Assembly (NCBI GenBank): GCA_019022495.1
Contig: JAFEKR010000069.1
Location: forward strand, 1 to 64,000
Source of the DNA: Epichloe hybrida
Lineage: Eukaryota > Ascomycota > Sordariomycetes > Hypocreales > Clavicipitaceae
Direction of reading: 5' to 3'
Length of the DNA stretch: 64,000 bases
The position numbers and the translations under genes were made by a program. The notes below the pieces were generated by a model. It saw only the letters and a list, made by a program, of their open reading frames with translations. It searched no databases and had not been told where the DNA came from. Each line of letters begins with the position of its first letter. Within the stretch, counting starts at the first letter, position 1. Shown here piece after piece: positions 1 to 13,550 of the stretch.

Positions 1-80
1 AACCCTAACCCTAACCCTAACCCTAACCCTAACCCTAACCCTAACCCTAACCCTAACCCTAACCCTAACCCTAACCCTAA
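1..80. repeat. Telomere repeat array (CCCTAA)13
   Basis: The window opens with AA followed by 13 perfect copies of CCCTAA, the C-rich strand of the TTAGGG telomere repeat used by filamentous fungi. Position 1 is therefore the physical chromosome end or lies very near it. The array stops abruptly at base 80 with no degenerate copies after it. Confidence 0.98.
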
Positions 81-899
81 GATAGTCTCAGCCATCACTT
101 CGTTCTTAACCTTTCGGTGCAAGCCGTGACATATAATTACTATTATTTTTGTTAGTTACACCAAGGAACGTTACACTAGTGCGAAGGGGTTAAATTCAAT
201 GAAGTTAATAATAATAGCTAATAACTAAGAGAGAAGAGAAGGGGAAGAAGGAGAGGAATCTAGCTAGAAGAGAAGGTAAGCAAAAAGGGGGAAAAGTAAG
301 GCTGCAGTGTGATGCCACTGCTAATGGAGTAGGGTAGCTTGTAATGCATTTAATTACATTACGTGCATCCCTTTAGTAGCTCCACTCTTTAGCTATAGTT
401 AGACTATTTATTATCTAAAGGTCTAAAGGAAGCTACACTAGCACTCTCTCTTTTCTTTGTGGCTAACGGAGCCTAAAAACGCAATAAAAATTAGATTAAA
501 GGAAAGTGTATATAAGTAAATCCCTTAATAGGAATCCATAGTTCTTATTAGCTATTATGGCTTTGGTTATTCTAATTAACCTAGTTATTATAATCTATAC
601 TTATATGCCTATTATATTAATTCTCCCCTCCGCCTAACCTTATAGGTCTCTTAACCTATTCTTTTATATAAATTATTAATTTGTTTAAATTAATTAAGGT
701 TAAAAAGGCTAAATTTAGCAATGCCTTTGTTATCACATTAGCTAGATTGTCGCTGCTGTTAATCTATCTAACTTCGTATACTTCCCTTCTCTTATATAAT
801 TACTAAAGGGCTATAATATTAATTATTAGCTACTTCTCTTTTGTTATGCCTAGCTTTATAAGGCATTTATATAATAAGAAAGAGTCTATACAGAGAATT
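81..899. other. Telomere-adjacent AT-rich DNA, no gene recognised
   Basis: This AT-rich stretch holds no usable reading frame. It contains a purine-rich segment (about 226-300) and scattered TTAATTA-like sequence. It may include the end or LTR of the neighbouring Copia relic, but no LTR could be delimited by eye. No telomere-linked helicase was seen here. Confidence 0.6.
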
Positions 900-3800
900 A
901 TTAGAATCTAAGGTATCTTTAATTAGTCTGTGATTATTTAAAGGGTGGTAGATATTACGTATGTAATATTAGCACCTTAAACTATGCTATATAGCTTAGA
1001 TGTAAGTGCGCTATAGGTCACACGCTTGCTTTTTGTAAAGCTATACGTAATAATATTCCCTTTTAAGATAAAGGTATTATTTTCCTTTATTACTTTATTA
1101 CTAATTATAATAATGTATTTAATCTATAAACTTAGATCTTTGTTATTAGTAAGGGACCTATTTACAAATACAAAGAGCTTTGCTTCTTTAAGAGTTAAGG
1201 GGATATACTATAATCCCTGCTACTAATGCTTAATTTATTACTTAAGGCGTTTATTAAGTTATAAGATATTATTAGCAAAGGGTTCTTAGTGTTATGCGGT
1301 AATTAATAGGTTATATAATGCCTCTAGTTAACAGACTATTATAATATAACTTCCTTAGGCTCTTTGCTTTACGTAATCTTGCCTTGCTATTAGTGATTAA
1401 GGGTTAATTTCCTTAATCTTCTAACTTTAGCCCTTTTAGGTTAGGGTTAGGAAGTTATTAGCGTTCTAGGTTAAGATATAGCTATTAAAGATAAGGGGAT
1501 TTGTAGTTATAAGGCATTGTTTTTCTTTAGCTATAAACTTTACCTTTTAGAGCTCTCTTTTTTCTTTCTTAAAGAAGTTATTATTACTAAGGCCTAGCGT
1601 GTTATCCGTTTATATCCCTATAATGCTAAAGAGGTTTTCGTTATTTAGGGCTATGATTAGTAAGCAGGGATTATATGTTAAGGTTATTATGTTAAGATTA
1701 TCCCTGTGGTAGCGAAAATATGTTGCTTACTAGTGAGTTCTAGCCTTTGCAATCCTATAGAGGGGCTTAATAACCTCTATTATTATGCCTTTTGGAAAGA
1801 GATATGTAATTTGCTTTAGTAACTTCATAATAATTAGCCTATTTAGGGTTATTTAGGATTAAACGTAAGCTTACATAATATCTTATAGCTAAAGGTAAAT
1901 TCCCTTCCGCTTTAATAACAGAGCAAGGGCTATAATAATCCGTTAGCTTAATTGCTATATTGTTAGTAATTAGGTTAAGATAGCCTCTTTTCCTTTGTTA
2001 TTATGCCCTTGTATAATAAGGCGCGATTTCTTATATAGTGTTTTAGTGCCTTTTCCTTTAATCTCTTAGACTATATAAGAATTAAAGATCTAGTGGCCTT
2101 TATACTTCGCTAGATTAAATATTATAAATCTAAACATATTATAAGCTTGTAATACATTAATCTTAGCTTAATTAGATTGTTTAAAGGGGCTCCCTAGGGT
2201 TATAATCTTTCTCTCTTAGTGAAGTTAAAGGGCGAGGTTTTAGTTAGCCTTTTCTTTTGCTATAAGGAATACTATGTTTAGCACTCCTCTAGCTATAATC
2301 TCCTTAATTAATGCTTTCTCTTAGTCTTTATTAATAAATATAAGGGGCTCTGTAAGTCTAATAAGCTCCTTAGGATTATAAACCTAGGCCTTAGTTACCT
2401 TTACTTTTACTTCCTTAGGGCCACTAGCTTTATAGCTTCCTATAGGGGTAGCTTTAGCTACCTTAAGGCTTACTATAAGTTCTTTAACTTTATAGCTTCC
2501 TATAGGATTACCTTTAGCCTTAATAGCCTTTATAGGCTTCTCTATGCCCTTATTAATAAAGAATTAAACTATAAGGTTTTTCCTTAGCCTCCCTTACTTT
2601 CTCTTAACTAGTATCTCTTTCTCTTTTTCTACCTTACTACCCTTTATAGGTAGCTTATCCCTCCTAGCCCCCTTAGCCCCTTCTTATAATAGGACTATAG
2701 TATTAGAAAGGGCTATAGTGTAAGAAAGGGCTATATTATAGGTAAGGACCTCTAGGTCTAGGTTATGTTCCCTAATATCCTAAAGCCTTTGCTTATTAGC
2801 CCTTATATACTACAGGTCCTTATAGTATAGCTTTACTACTATAAAGCAAAACTTAGCTAGGCTATAAGGTATCTTAACTATATAGGTCTCCTTATTAGTA
2901 GCTAATAGCTTATAAGGGCCATGCTATTTACCTTTTTCTCTCTATATATATACATTAGCCTATAGTGGTAGCTAATATATTAGCAATGTGTTAGGGCTAT
3001 TCTAGGCGCTAAGGGCCTTGTAAACCTATCTCTTAGCTAGGTAATAGCAGACTTTATTAGTTACCTTCTAAATTACTTTAGCTTATTAAATAATAAAGAC
3101 ACTTAGTAATAACTTATCTATTATCTATAGGTAAGCTCTAAAGACTAGTAAGGTTAGCATAAGGCTATTAGGGCTTACTAAGTTATTAATAGCTTTAATA
3201 GCTATCTAGAGTTACTATTTAGGAGTGATCTCTTTGCTAATTAAGTCTATAATAATATTATAAGCCTAGCAAAGAGGTCTATAATATCTCTTAACCTTTC
3301 TAATACTATTATAGGCTTTAATAGGTATCTTATTAATATTAATTAATATTAAGCGAGCATAATGCCTAAATTTAGCTAAGGCAAAGTTATTACTAGCATT
3401 ATAAACAATCTAGTCTAGAGGGCCTAGATATATATTAATCTAGCACTCTCTAATTGTATCCTAGATATTATAAGCTTTTTGCTTCTTAGGGTTAAGGAAT
3501 TAGGCCACTTAAAATAAGGTTACTAAATTAATAATATAAAGGACTAGCTAGCCATTAATTTATATAATATTAACGATAATCTTATAGTTAAAGTTATAGT
3601 TATCTTTAAGGGAGAATTTAAACTAGCTAGGGGCTTTTCTATTTATCTAATAATAGTAATAGACTTTAGTAAGCTTCTTAATTATATAGTGTTTAACGTT
3701 ATAACTAGCTTATTAAAGGATCTTTATAAGCTATTAAATTAAGGGATAACTAAACCTTTAGTAAAGTTAATAAATCTCTCCTTCTAATAGGTAGAAAGTA

Positions 3801-4560
3801 GCGGTTTCTCTTACCTCTAGAAGTTACTAAGGGTGGCCTTATCTGCGTATAATAGGTATAGTCTTGTTGTTTTAAATTAACATATTAGTAAGGTTATTAA
3901 TCTTAACCTTTATTTTATCTATATTAGTAAGGGAAAAGAGAAAGGGTGTAGTAGTATTAAGGACGTAGAAGTCAATTTAGCTAAGCTTTGTAAGCATATG
4001 GATAACACTATGTGTTATTGCTAATCTAGCACTAAAATAAATAACTTCTAGGTTATAGGGTTTAATTATTAATAATAGCATTAATCTTAGTAAGGCTTTG
4101 GCTTATGCTAGACTAGTAGTTAATTAGCCTAAGGCTCCTATATCTAGTATAATTCCTTTAAAGATCTCTTTAGAATAGTGTCCTTTAGAGGTATAATAAA
4201 TTAAATTATCTTTATTAGAAGCCTCTTTAAGGTATAGCTCTTGCTTAAGTAAGGCATGTTAAAAAGCTTAATTCTTAAGCATTATAAGGATATTAACGTT
4301 ATCTATTGTTTTATTAGGAGCGCAGAGGTTAAAGATAGGATGTTCATTAAAGCGGGTCTTTAGAGAACCTTTAGGCTGTGCGGATAATAAAGAGGCTAGC
4401 TAGCTATAAGATAGCCATGTGCTTATAGAGCGGGGTATTTATTAAAGATTACGCATATTATTAGTGCTAGGTTAAAGATTAAAACCTTTATGCACTTGCC
4501 CCTAGCTAGTATCTATCTAGTAGTAACTATAATAGTCTTAGCTATTACTTTATTCTTAAC
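900..4560 (-). mobile_element. RIP-degraded Ty1/Copia-type retrotransposon relic
   Basis: Read on the minus strand, with many stop codons, this stretch keeps the order of a Copia polyprotein. A protease-like ILDIGALG motif (family form IDTGA) lies near 4,140-4,165. A TPFLFSLTNIDKI segment, usual after the fungal Copia protease, lies near 3,890-3,930. The post-integrase LLVFRAYL segment lies near 3,130-3,165. Reverse transcriptase motifs IKPLYRIAKA and YNPCLL lie near 1,735-1,775 and 1,663-1,679. The substitutions are overwhelmingly G:C to A:T with abundant TpA, as RIP produces. It cannot encode protein now. The outer limits are approximate and no LTR pair was found. Confidence 0.75.
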
Positions 4561-4759
4561 CTTTTAGTATAAGCTATAATAAATTAATCTCTCTTAACCT
4601 TTTTAAGGATATAAACTATTAGCTAGATTATTATATAGCTAACACTTTAAAGATTTATAAGAAACATACTAGTACCTTATAATAATAAAGCTATAGATAA
4701 TTAGGAAGATAAGGAACCCCTATAATCTAGAACTATAGATAATAAGGTGCAATAAACAC

Positions 4760-7700
4760 CACTTAATCCTAATTTAGGTAAAGGTATAGATAATATAACT
4801 AAAGAAAAAAGGGCATTATAGTAACGCTATAAGGTTATATAATCTAAGCTATATTGCCTTTAGAGAAGATAAGAGGTCTTATAGATAGAGGCGCAAATTA
4901 GAGAGCTTAAGGCAAATCTAGGATTAGCTAGACCTTAAACTAAACCTGTAATTACCCCTTAATCTAGACTTATAATTACCCCTTAAACATTAGCTATAAT
5001 TTCACCTATAGTTTATAGTAATATAGTAGTAATTATATAGTAAGGTAGTCTTATTAAAACATAGATAAAAATACCTATATACAAAGGGGAAACGTATAAA
5101 AGCCTATAGAATTTCTTAGTAAACTTAGATATACTATTTAAATTAAACCACTATACCTTTAAGGATAATATAACTAAGGTAGCATATATAAGCAGCTGCC
5201 TAGCTAGTAATATAAAGTAATAGTAAATGCATTATATAGCTATAAATAAGCATGTAAATTATTTGTTAATTACCTAGGTAAATTTCCTAGAATAGTTAAA
5301 AACTAGAATAATAGATATAAGTGCAAGACACTTAGAAGTAATAAGGTTACTACTAAATCTTAGGTAAAAGAATAGCTAATTATTTTAATCCTTTATATAA
5401 GCTTAGGATAAGGTAAAAGCTAAGTTACCTAAAGAAATCCTTATATATCTAAGAATTATAATTTTTCTAAATAGCTTAAATAACGCTATAAGGAAGCAAA
5501 TAATTAGTTAAGAGATCCTAATAACCTAAAGCTAACTATAAGGCTAGGGTAAGAAAGCAAAGGTTATAATAGGTTTAAGCTAAAATAATAAAAAAGGTTA
5601 GGACTTTAAAAGAAAGAGGTAATGCTCTTATTTTATATTACCTATAAATAAGGCATAGTAATAGAGTAAAGACTAAGGGAAAAGATTATTCCTAGTGTGC
5701 TATAAATATAAAAAGCCTAGGTATGCTATACTAACTTATTAGGCACTAGATTATTTTACCTATAAAAGTACTAAATATATAACTAAGAAGCATAGGGAAA
5801 GTAGTAATAAAGCTATGTCTCCTAATATAATACTAGTTTAATTAGTATAGACCTAGGAATGCAATCTTACTATAGAATACCCTATAGATAATAGAATAAG
5901 AATGTAAGTATCTCTATAATAAGATAACTAGTGGTTAGCTATGTAAGCACTATTTAATATAGGCATATAGTCTTTAATAATTTATCTAAAATTATTATTA
6001 AAAAAGAATTAGGAGAATGTAATTTAATTAGATAGGATATTAGAGAGTGTAAGCAAAAAAGTAATTTTATATTAAGGAATTCTAAAAAAATTAGTTAAGA
6101 TAAAAGATAGTATAGGATTTGCGAAGGTTTACTAAGTTAGCTGCTTTATTACTAATATAAGTAAAGGGATAATTCTAGGTATAGACTAGATCAAAGAGTA
6201 TTTACCTATGATTATATATTAGGAGCATAAATACTAGAGATATCTAGTAATAATAGAATATCTCTTCTTTACTTATAGTAAGTAGTAAGTATATAAAGAG
6301 AAAAAAATAGTAGTAGTTACTTTATTATTAGGAGTAATAAAGATTAGGCTAAGTATTTTAGAAAATAAAAATCAAAAAGAAAAAGAAAAAGGCTAATTAA
6401 AGAACCTAGTAGTAATAGATATATAAATAAATAGTAAAGTAACTATATAAATCCTTAAGTACGCTTATTTATAGTAAAAAAGCAAAGGTATTATAGTTAT
6501 GCTAATTTTAGAAAACGCAAGTAGTAAAGAAGCCACGTTAAATTAGGATAAAAGCACTAAGCGCCCTACACTAATAATCCTAGAAGAATATAGGGAGTTT
6601 ATAGATATTTTTTCTAAAGAGTTAGCAGGTAAGCTTCCTAAACTAGGAGGTTACACTTATATAATTAAATTAAAAGAAGGGAAAACACTACCTTAGGGGC
6701 TTATATATAATTTAGCTAAAAGGGAGCTAGAGGTTCTTAAAGAGTACCTTATAAGTGCGTAGCTTAAAGGGTAGATTAGAAGATTAGTTAGCCTAGCTAG
6801 GGCCCTAATTTTGTTTATTCTAAAGAAAGGAGGGAAATTAAGGCTTTATATGAATTATAGGGGCCTAAATAAGATCACAATTAAGAATAAGGCCCCTTTA
6901 CCCCTTATTACTAAAATTCTTAATTAATTAGTAAGCGTAGTTATTTTTATAGTCCTAGATTTAAAAGATACGTACTACTAGCTATGTATTCACTTAGATA
7001 ATAAGTGGAAAATAGCGTTCTATTATTAATATAGTCACTTTAAATATCTAGTAATGTTATTTAGACTAGTTAACGCACTAGTAACTTTTTAGGAGTATAT
7101 TAATAATGCTCTTAAAGGACTTATTAATAAGACTTACATTATCTATCTAGATAATACGCTAATATATAGCAGTAAGGTTAAAGATTATATAAAGCATATT
7201 AAATAAGTTTTACGTAAGTTTAGGGAGGTAGGTCTTTTTATTAACCTTAAGAAGTGTTAATTTTTAGTTAAGGAAGTTAAATTTTTAGGCTTTAAGATAT
7301 TAGAGAAAGGTATTATAATAGACCTAGTAAGAGTTAAAGTAATTATAACCTAGCTAATACTACGTAGCGTTTTTAACATTTAGTTATTTCTTAGTTTTAC
7401 TAGATTCTACTGCCATTTTATTAAATAGTATAGTAAAGTTATTATTCTATTAATAAATTGCCTTAGAGGGAATTAACTAGTAACATTTAAACTAGAACCC
7501 TACGAGATAGCAGTGTTTAAAGAGCTTTAATAAAGATTTTAGGAAGCGCTAATTTTAGTGCATTTTAACCCACTTATATATCTTAGAGTAAAGACAAATA
7601 TATCTAGACATGTAATTAGGGCTATACTCATAATATTAGTGCTAGGTTACTAGCACCTAGTTATATTTATATTAAGAAAGATAACTAATACTAAATTGCA

Positions 7701-9995
7701 ATATTTAACACCTAACAGCGAATTATTAGCTATCTAAGAGGCTTTTCGCACATAGAGACACTATCTCGCTTATTTAGCTTATATAATTAAAGTTATTATA
7801 GATTATTTAAACCATAAGTACCTTATTATAAAGCCTAAGCTTACTAGCAAGTAGGTAACTATGCTTAATAAGCTTTATCCTTTTAACTTTAAGATTATGT
7901 ATTATATAGGGAAATTAAATCCTACTAACTTACTTTTAAGAAGACTAGATTTTATAAGTAAGGCAAGGAAAGAGAAAGTAGTAACTATATAACTTCTTAC
8001 CTTTTTATCTAAATTTATAGATACTAAGAGATAGGAACACTATAGTAATATTATTAATGCTATAGGCTTTACAAAAACGTCACTTAATGTAACTAATAGT
8101 TAGTTGTAATAACGCTGTAATAATACTGCTAATATCTAAGGTTTTAAAAAATCGTAACTTAACTATATTCCTAAAGAACCTAATAATCTAGATAATCTTA
8201 GAAAAGTTATATTAGTAAGGTTATTTAATACTTTTTATACTTTAGTTAACAAGCAATAAGCTAGCTATAGTAATACTATTAGTACCTAGCGTATGCATTA
8301 TTTATTGCTTAATTATTTTAATTTTCCTATTAGACTAGCTATTACTAATAGGGATAGACTAGCATAGGTTATTGCTAGTAAGTAGCAAGGGCGCCCCTTA
8401 AAAACATCACTTATCTATGTCCTTATAAGACTAGAAGTATCTATTAAACTAATTACTTATAAAGATATTATAGCTAGGATCTAATTTATTTAGAGAACCT
8501 CTTCTAAGTTTAACTTTAACTTTCTAGAAAAAAGCTTAGAATTAAAACCCCTAATTTAAGTCTTATTATATAAAGCATAGCAAGGCAATAACTTTACTAT
8601 AGCTTAATTAAAGTTACTTAAAAGTAGCAATTTAGCTATGTCCTAGACATAGTTAATTAAACTCTCTAAGCTATTAATGTTTAAGAATCATGTTTTTATT
8701 TCTCTAGCTATAAGGAAAGAAATTTTATTACTAACTTATAATAACCTTACTACTAGGCACTAAGGAGTAAGTAAAACTCTTTATTAGATTATAAACTAAT
8801 ATTATTAGCTAATAATAAAGAAAGATACAAAGGTGCACATTAGCACTTACATAAATTATTAGACTTTAAAACTAAGGCATTATAAACTATATAGCAAGCT
8901 AGCTATATTGCTAGTGCCTAATTGCCTCTTTTAAGAATTATAAATGGATTTTATTACTAGACTTCCACTAGTGAAAGATTTAAATTAAACCTATAATATA
9001 ATTTTAGTTATTATTAACTATTTTATAAAATATAGTATTTACATCCTTATTTTAATGTAACTAACTAGCAATAGGCTAGTAACTATGTTCTTAGAATATG
9101 TTTTTAAAGACTATAAAGCCCTAGAAGGTATTATAATAGACTAAGGTTTTACATTTACTAGTGGTTTCTAAATAACTTTTTGCTATTTTCTTATAATAAA
9201 GCAACTACTTAGCATTGCTTTTTACCCCTAGATAGATAGTTAAATAGAATGTTTAAACTAGGTCTTAGAATATTATTTAAGGGCTTTTACTTATGCTAAA
9301 TAGACTAATTAGGTAAATAACCTATTAATAGCGTAATTTACGTATAACATAAGTAATTACTTAACGCATAGCTACACACTAGTAGAGGCATTATAAGGTT
9401 ATAATCCTAGAGGTCTATAGTAAGTAGTAGTAAACATCCCTTTAGTAAATAATTAAGCTAAAAGTAAGATTTTAGCACTAAGAGAGAAGCACACTATAAT
9501 TAAGTAGCTTTTAAGTGACTTATAAACTTAGTATAAAAAATATTATAACTAGAAGAGAACTTTAATAAGGTTTAAAGTTAGTAACTATGTTTTATTATTA
9601 ATAAAAAACATTAACCTAAGACACCCTAGTAAGAAGCTAGCTATAAAGTATTTAGGCCCTTATAAGATTAAAAAGGTAATTAGAAGTTATAGATTAGCAT
9701 ATAATTAAAATTACCACCTAGGACTTAATTATATAATATATTTAATATTACTAGTCTTAAACCTTTTAAAGAGGACCTAATAGATATAGAAAATATGTCC
9801 TTACTATAAGATACTATTAAAGATAATAAATAAGAGTTTAAAGTTAAGAGAATTATTTTATATTACTATAATAAAAGGCATTATAAATATCTAGTTAAAT
9901 AGAAGGGCTATAATGCTTTAAAGAATTCTTAGGTATTAAAAAGGGATTTTATTACTAGAGAAATTATTAATAACTATAAGTAATAGCTAAGTAGT
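4760..9995 (+). mobile_element. RIP-degraded Ty3/Gypsy chromovirus relic
   Basis: Read forward through many stops, this stretch follows gag-pol order. A mutated gag zinc knuckle (CYKYKKPRYA, second cysteine and glycines lost) lies near 5,698. Reverse transcriptase has LDLKDTYY near 6,955 and IYLDNTLIYS near 7,141; the family catalytic YLDD has become YLDN. RNase H has the segment NSELLAI then EAFRT near 7,718-7,750. Integrase has a zinc-binding region near 8,690-8,820, MDFIT near 8,944, IIID near 9,130 and an IECLN segment near 9,244. A chromodomain-like KYLVK-KGYNA segment follows near 9,887, which marks the chromovirus lineage. It is near full length but inactive. The LTRs were not resolved. 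Confidence 0.82.
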
Positions 9996-11939
9996 AAAGT
10001 TAATATAAGGTAATTATGTTTTATAACTTAACACACTAAAGATATTAGAAAATAAAGTTAATTTACTTAGATAACTTAAATAATCTATTATATAGCTACT
10101 AAGCACCTATCCCTTTATAATAGAGTTAGCCCTTAAGACCACTAGTCCCTTATTATTATTAGTAGCTATAGGAGCTATAAAGAAAGAGGCCTTAGAAGTA
10201 TCTTTATTATTAGAATCCCCCTCTTTATATATATAAACCTAAAGTATACTAAGGAGCTTAATAGGACTAATACATTTAGGTAAATTAATAGTATTTAGTG
10301 TAAACTACTAGTAAGTTAGTTAAGCATTAGCTATATATATTAAGAAAGCTTACCTTTAGGATATTCTAGGCTATAAAGCAAAGATAGTTTATAATATTAA
10401 TCTAAGTTTCTAGATTTATAGTGTTACTTAGTAACGCTATTATAGTGTGTTTATTATATTCTGCCTTATAGGTAGTATTAGCAAATATTTAAGTTTAGTA
10501 AATATAACCACGCTTATTAGAATTTTTATAAACTAGGATAGTATTTTATAGCTTTTTCTTTGCTTTTATAATAGGCTAGTAGTAAGTTAGTAGTAATCTA
10601 GTGTCTAGGAAATAGGATTATACTTACTTTATTTTAATAGTAGTAGCTACCTTTAGGAGTAGCTTTAATAAGTTTAAATAGCCTATTATAAAGCTACGTA
10701 ATTTAAGCTAGAGTCTAGTAGTGTATTAGTAATAACTAGGCAAATTCTAGTTAAAAGAGATATATTATAATATAGTTTTTATTATTTTAGAAGTAATAAG
10801 TATATTTTATTAAATAGCCTATTAAATATTAGCTATAAAGAAGTAATAAGTAAGTAAAGAAGTTATACTTAAAGATTTATTATATTTAGCTAGGAAGGTT
10901 TTTTTATTAATAAGGTATCCTAGAATCTTATAAGTACTATTTTTTAGGAGAATATTTTATATTATTACTTACTAATAATAGCACATATATAGAATCTTTT
11001 TTAAAGTTATTTTACTAGTAGTAAGTTAGTAATAGAGATACTATAAGGATATAATAAACTTATAATAAGATTTTAAAAGAAGTTTACTTTTAAGAAGACT
11101 TTATAGGAGATTTCTTAGTTAATAGATTTTCTTAAGGCATTAATAAAGGTAAAGTTTAGGCATAAGACTTAGATATAGTAAACTAGCTATAAGTTAGCTA
11201 TAATAGACTAGATAGGGAAGTTATGCTAATAAGAGTATAAACTTATAAGCTAGATAAGGGTAAGAAACTAAGATAAATAAGGACAGATAATAATAATAAT
11301 TAAGGACTAAAAGAGGTTAGTAACTACTAAGTAATAGTAGTAAGAGAGCTATTACTTAGCTAGTAAGGGTAACTTATAAGGTTAAGGGATATTATAAAAG
11401 AAAGGAAGAGTATAAAAGGGGGGAAAAATTAGTCTCTTTTATATTAACCCTAGACCCCTTAAGTAATCTAATGCACTGCATATAGGTAATTCATAAATCA
11501 TAATAATAACTATTAGCACTGCTAAACGCATATATACCTAATAGCTATAAGCTTATAGTAACTATAATATAAGCCCTCTAGTTAGACTATTTAGAACCCT
11601 AGTATTAGGTACCTTGTTTATTTAACTAATTACGAAAATTAACACAGGTTATTTATATTGTTTTTTCTAGCCACGTGATAGGCAATAACATTTATTTTGC
11701 TATAGTAAAGCCACATATAAGCTACTATTAGAATATTACTAACTATAATAAGGGGTTGTTTTTAATTAGTAGCATTATTATTATTATTTCTTTTTATTTA
11801 CTTATGTGTCTAGATATAAGGTACCTTATCTTATTTTTCCTTGTAAAGCTCTAATGTAATAACTATGCCCTAAGTAAAGTATTATATAGGCTATAGGAAG
11901 CTCCTTAATAATAGTTTCTATACCTAATATAATTCCTAT
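9996..11939. other. RIP-mutated AT-rich DNA, origin not recognised
   Basis: Very AT-rich, with no open frame and no retroelement motif that can be read with confidence. It may hold the 3' LTR of the preceding chromovirus relic and the 5' part of the following Copia fragment, but this is inference only. Repetitive TAGTAAGT-like words occur around 10,560-10,620 and 11,020-11,035. Confidence 0.5.
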
Positions 11940-13080
11940 TAAATCTTAGCTTTATCTAAGGAAAGGAAGACCTATATATCTTTATAAAAGGCAGATTTAT
12001 CCTATTTTTCTATATAAATAATATTATAGTGCTATTTCTAAATGGATTTAAAGCAGAATTTAAAGAGCTATATAAGTAATTAATAAATAGTCTAGATATT
12101 AAAGACTAAGGTAATTTAAAGTAGTTCCTAGGCATTAAAATCATTAGGAATTATAATACTAAAGAGATATAGTTATTATAGGAATCATATATTTAAAAGA
12201 TAGCTTAGAAGTTTATCCCTAATATTATTAATAATAATTTAAAGAGCTTAATTATAATACCTTTAATAATAGCTATAATTATCCTAAATAATAGTAAGGT
12301 TACTAATAAAGAGATTAATTACTATAGAGTAATTATTAGCTCTTTAGTCTATCTTTATATTATTAGAAAACCTAATATAGCCTTTATAGCTTTAAAGCTA
12401 GCTTCCTTTATAATAAACCCTTTAATAAAGCATATTAAGCTTACAAAGGCTACTCTAATATATACTTAAAATATAAGGAAGCTATATATTTAATACTTAG
12501 GAGTGAATAGCTTTAACACGCTTTTCTCTAGCACTAATGCCTCTCTTAGTAATAACCCTAATACTTAGAAATTAACATAAGGCTATGTCTTTATTATATA
12601 TAAAGCTATAATTAATTAAAAGTCTAGGAGGTATAATAACCTTAAGCATAGAAGTAAAGCTCTTTATATTAAATTATAGAGTAAAAGAGTATATATCTCT
12701 AGGTAAACTACTTTATAATATTAGTATATAAGTTCTTTCTCTATTAATTATCTAGTGTAATAATAAGTAAATAATTTATATTATAAAATATAAGGAAAGA
12801 AAGCTTTAAACTAGTCTAAAGTATTTAGATATAAATTAAATATAGATTTAAGAGTAATATACCCTAGGTAATATTAAGGTAAATTAGTTAAAAACCTTTA
12901 AGATACTTACTAATAGCTTTATAAAGCCTTTATTAAGGTAAATATATAAGGAATTCTATTACTAGATTAGCTTATAGGAAATTCCTACTTAATTATAATA
13001 CTAGAAAATTATTATAATCTCTTCCTATACCTATAATCTTTAGCTTTAATAAATATCTTAGCTAAGGGGGGTGTGTTAAG
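11940..13080 (+). mobile_element. RIP-degraded Copia-type fragment (RT end and RNase H)
   Basis: The forward reading contains the Copia motifs that follow the catalytic YVDD. A FYINNIIV segment (mutated YVDD) lies near 12,007 and FLGIKIIRNYN near 12,125. The conserved KPNIAFIALKLASF stretch lies near 12,368, followed by a NTLFSSTNASL then GYVFII segment near 12,520-12,600 that corresponds to the start of RNase H. Stops are frequent and changes are of RIP type. Protease and integrase are not seen, so this is a 3' pol fragment. Whether it belongs to the same family as the minus-strand Copia relic was not tested. Confidence 0.7.
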
Positions 13081-13550
13081 GAGAGCTCCCTTAAAGCATA
13101 GGTTATATAAGGGTAGTATATATTAATAGGGATAAAACATAAGGTTAGATATTAGTAAATATAATATATTAGAAGTACCTCTATAAACTAGTTATTACTA
13201 TAGCGCACTATGTACCTTTTAGGTACAAAAGTCAGGTGCTATTTGCACCTCTGATTAACTAAATCGAACGCTTTCTATCATCCTTTTTCACCCCTACCTT
13301 GACAAGTTGCTAGGTTGGCCGTGGTTGGCCGTGGTTGCACCGCGTGGTTTGTTAGGTTACGTTATTACCGTTACGCCCTCTCGGACCGAAATCTGACTCG
13401 CAAAACGCTCAACTTCATTTTCCCTTTTATTTAAATTGTCCTCCCAAAACCCTCTCCTTCTTTTTATCCCCACCAGAAACAAACATCTATTAGGCTAGTA
13501 GGGACACACGCTTCCTTTCCTCCCTTTCCACTTGACCCTCGACAAGTAGC
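13081..13550. other. Boundary between RIP-mutated subtelomere and single-copy DNA; 3' flank of the ATR gene
   Basis: Base composition changes near 13,200 from extreme AT richness to ordinary GC content. A 10-bp direct repeat (TTGGCCGTGG, two full copies and part of a third) lies at about 13,314-13,336. The last ~350 bp would serve as the 3' untranslated region and terminator of the minus-strand kinase gene. No gene is seen. Confidence 0.6.

Noticed and set aside
1026..1226. 66-codon open frame in the subtelomere
   Set aside because: It lies in RIP-mutated DNA, is AT-rich with a hydrophobic low-complexity product, and overlaps the minus-strand Copia relic. It is most likely chance.
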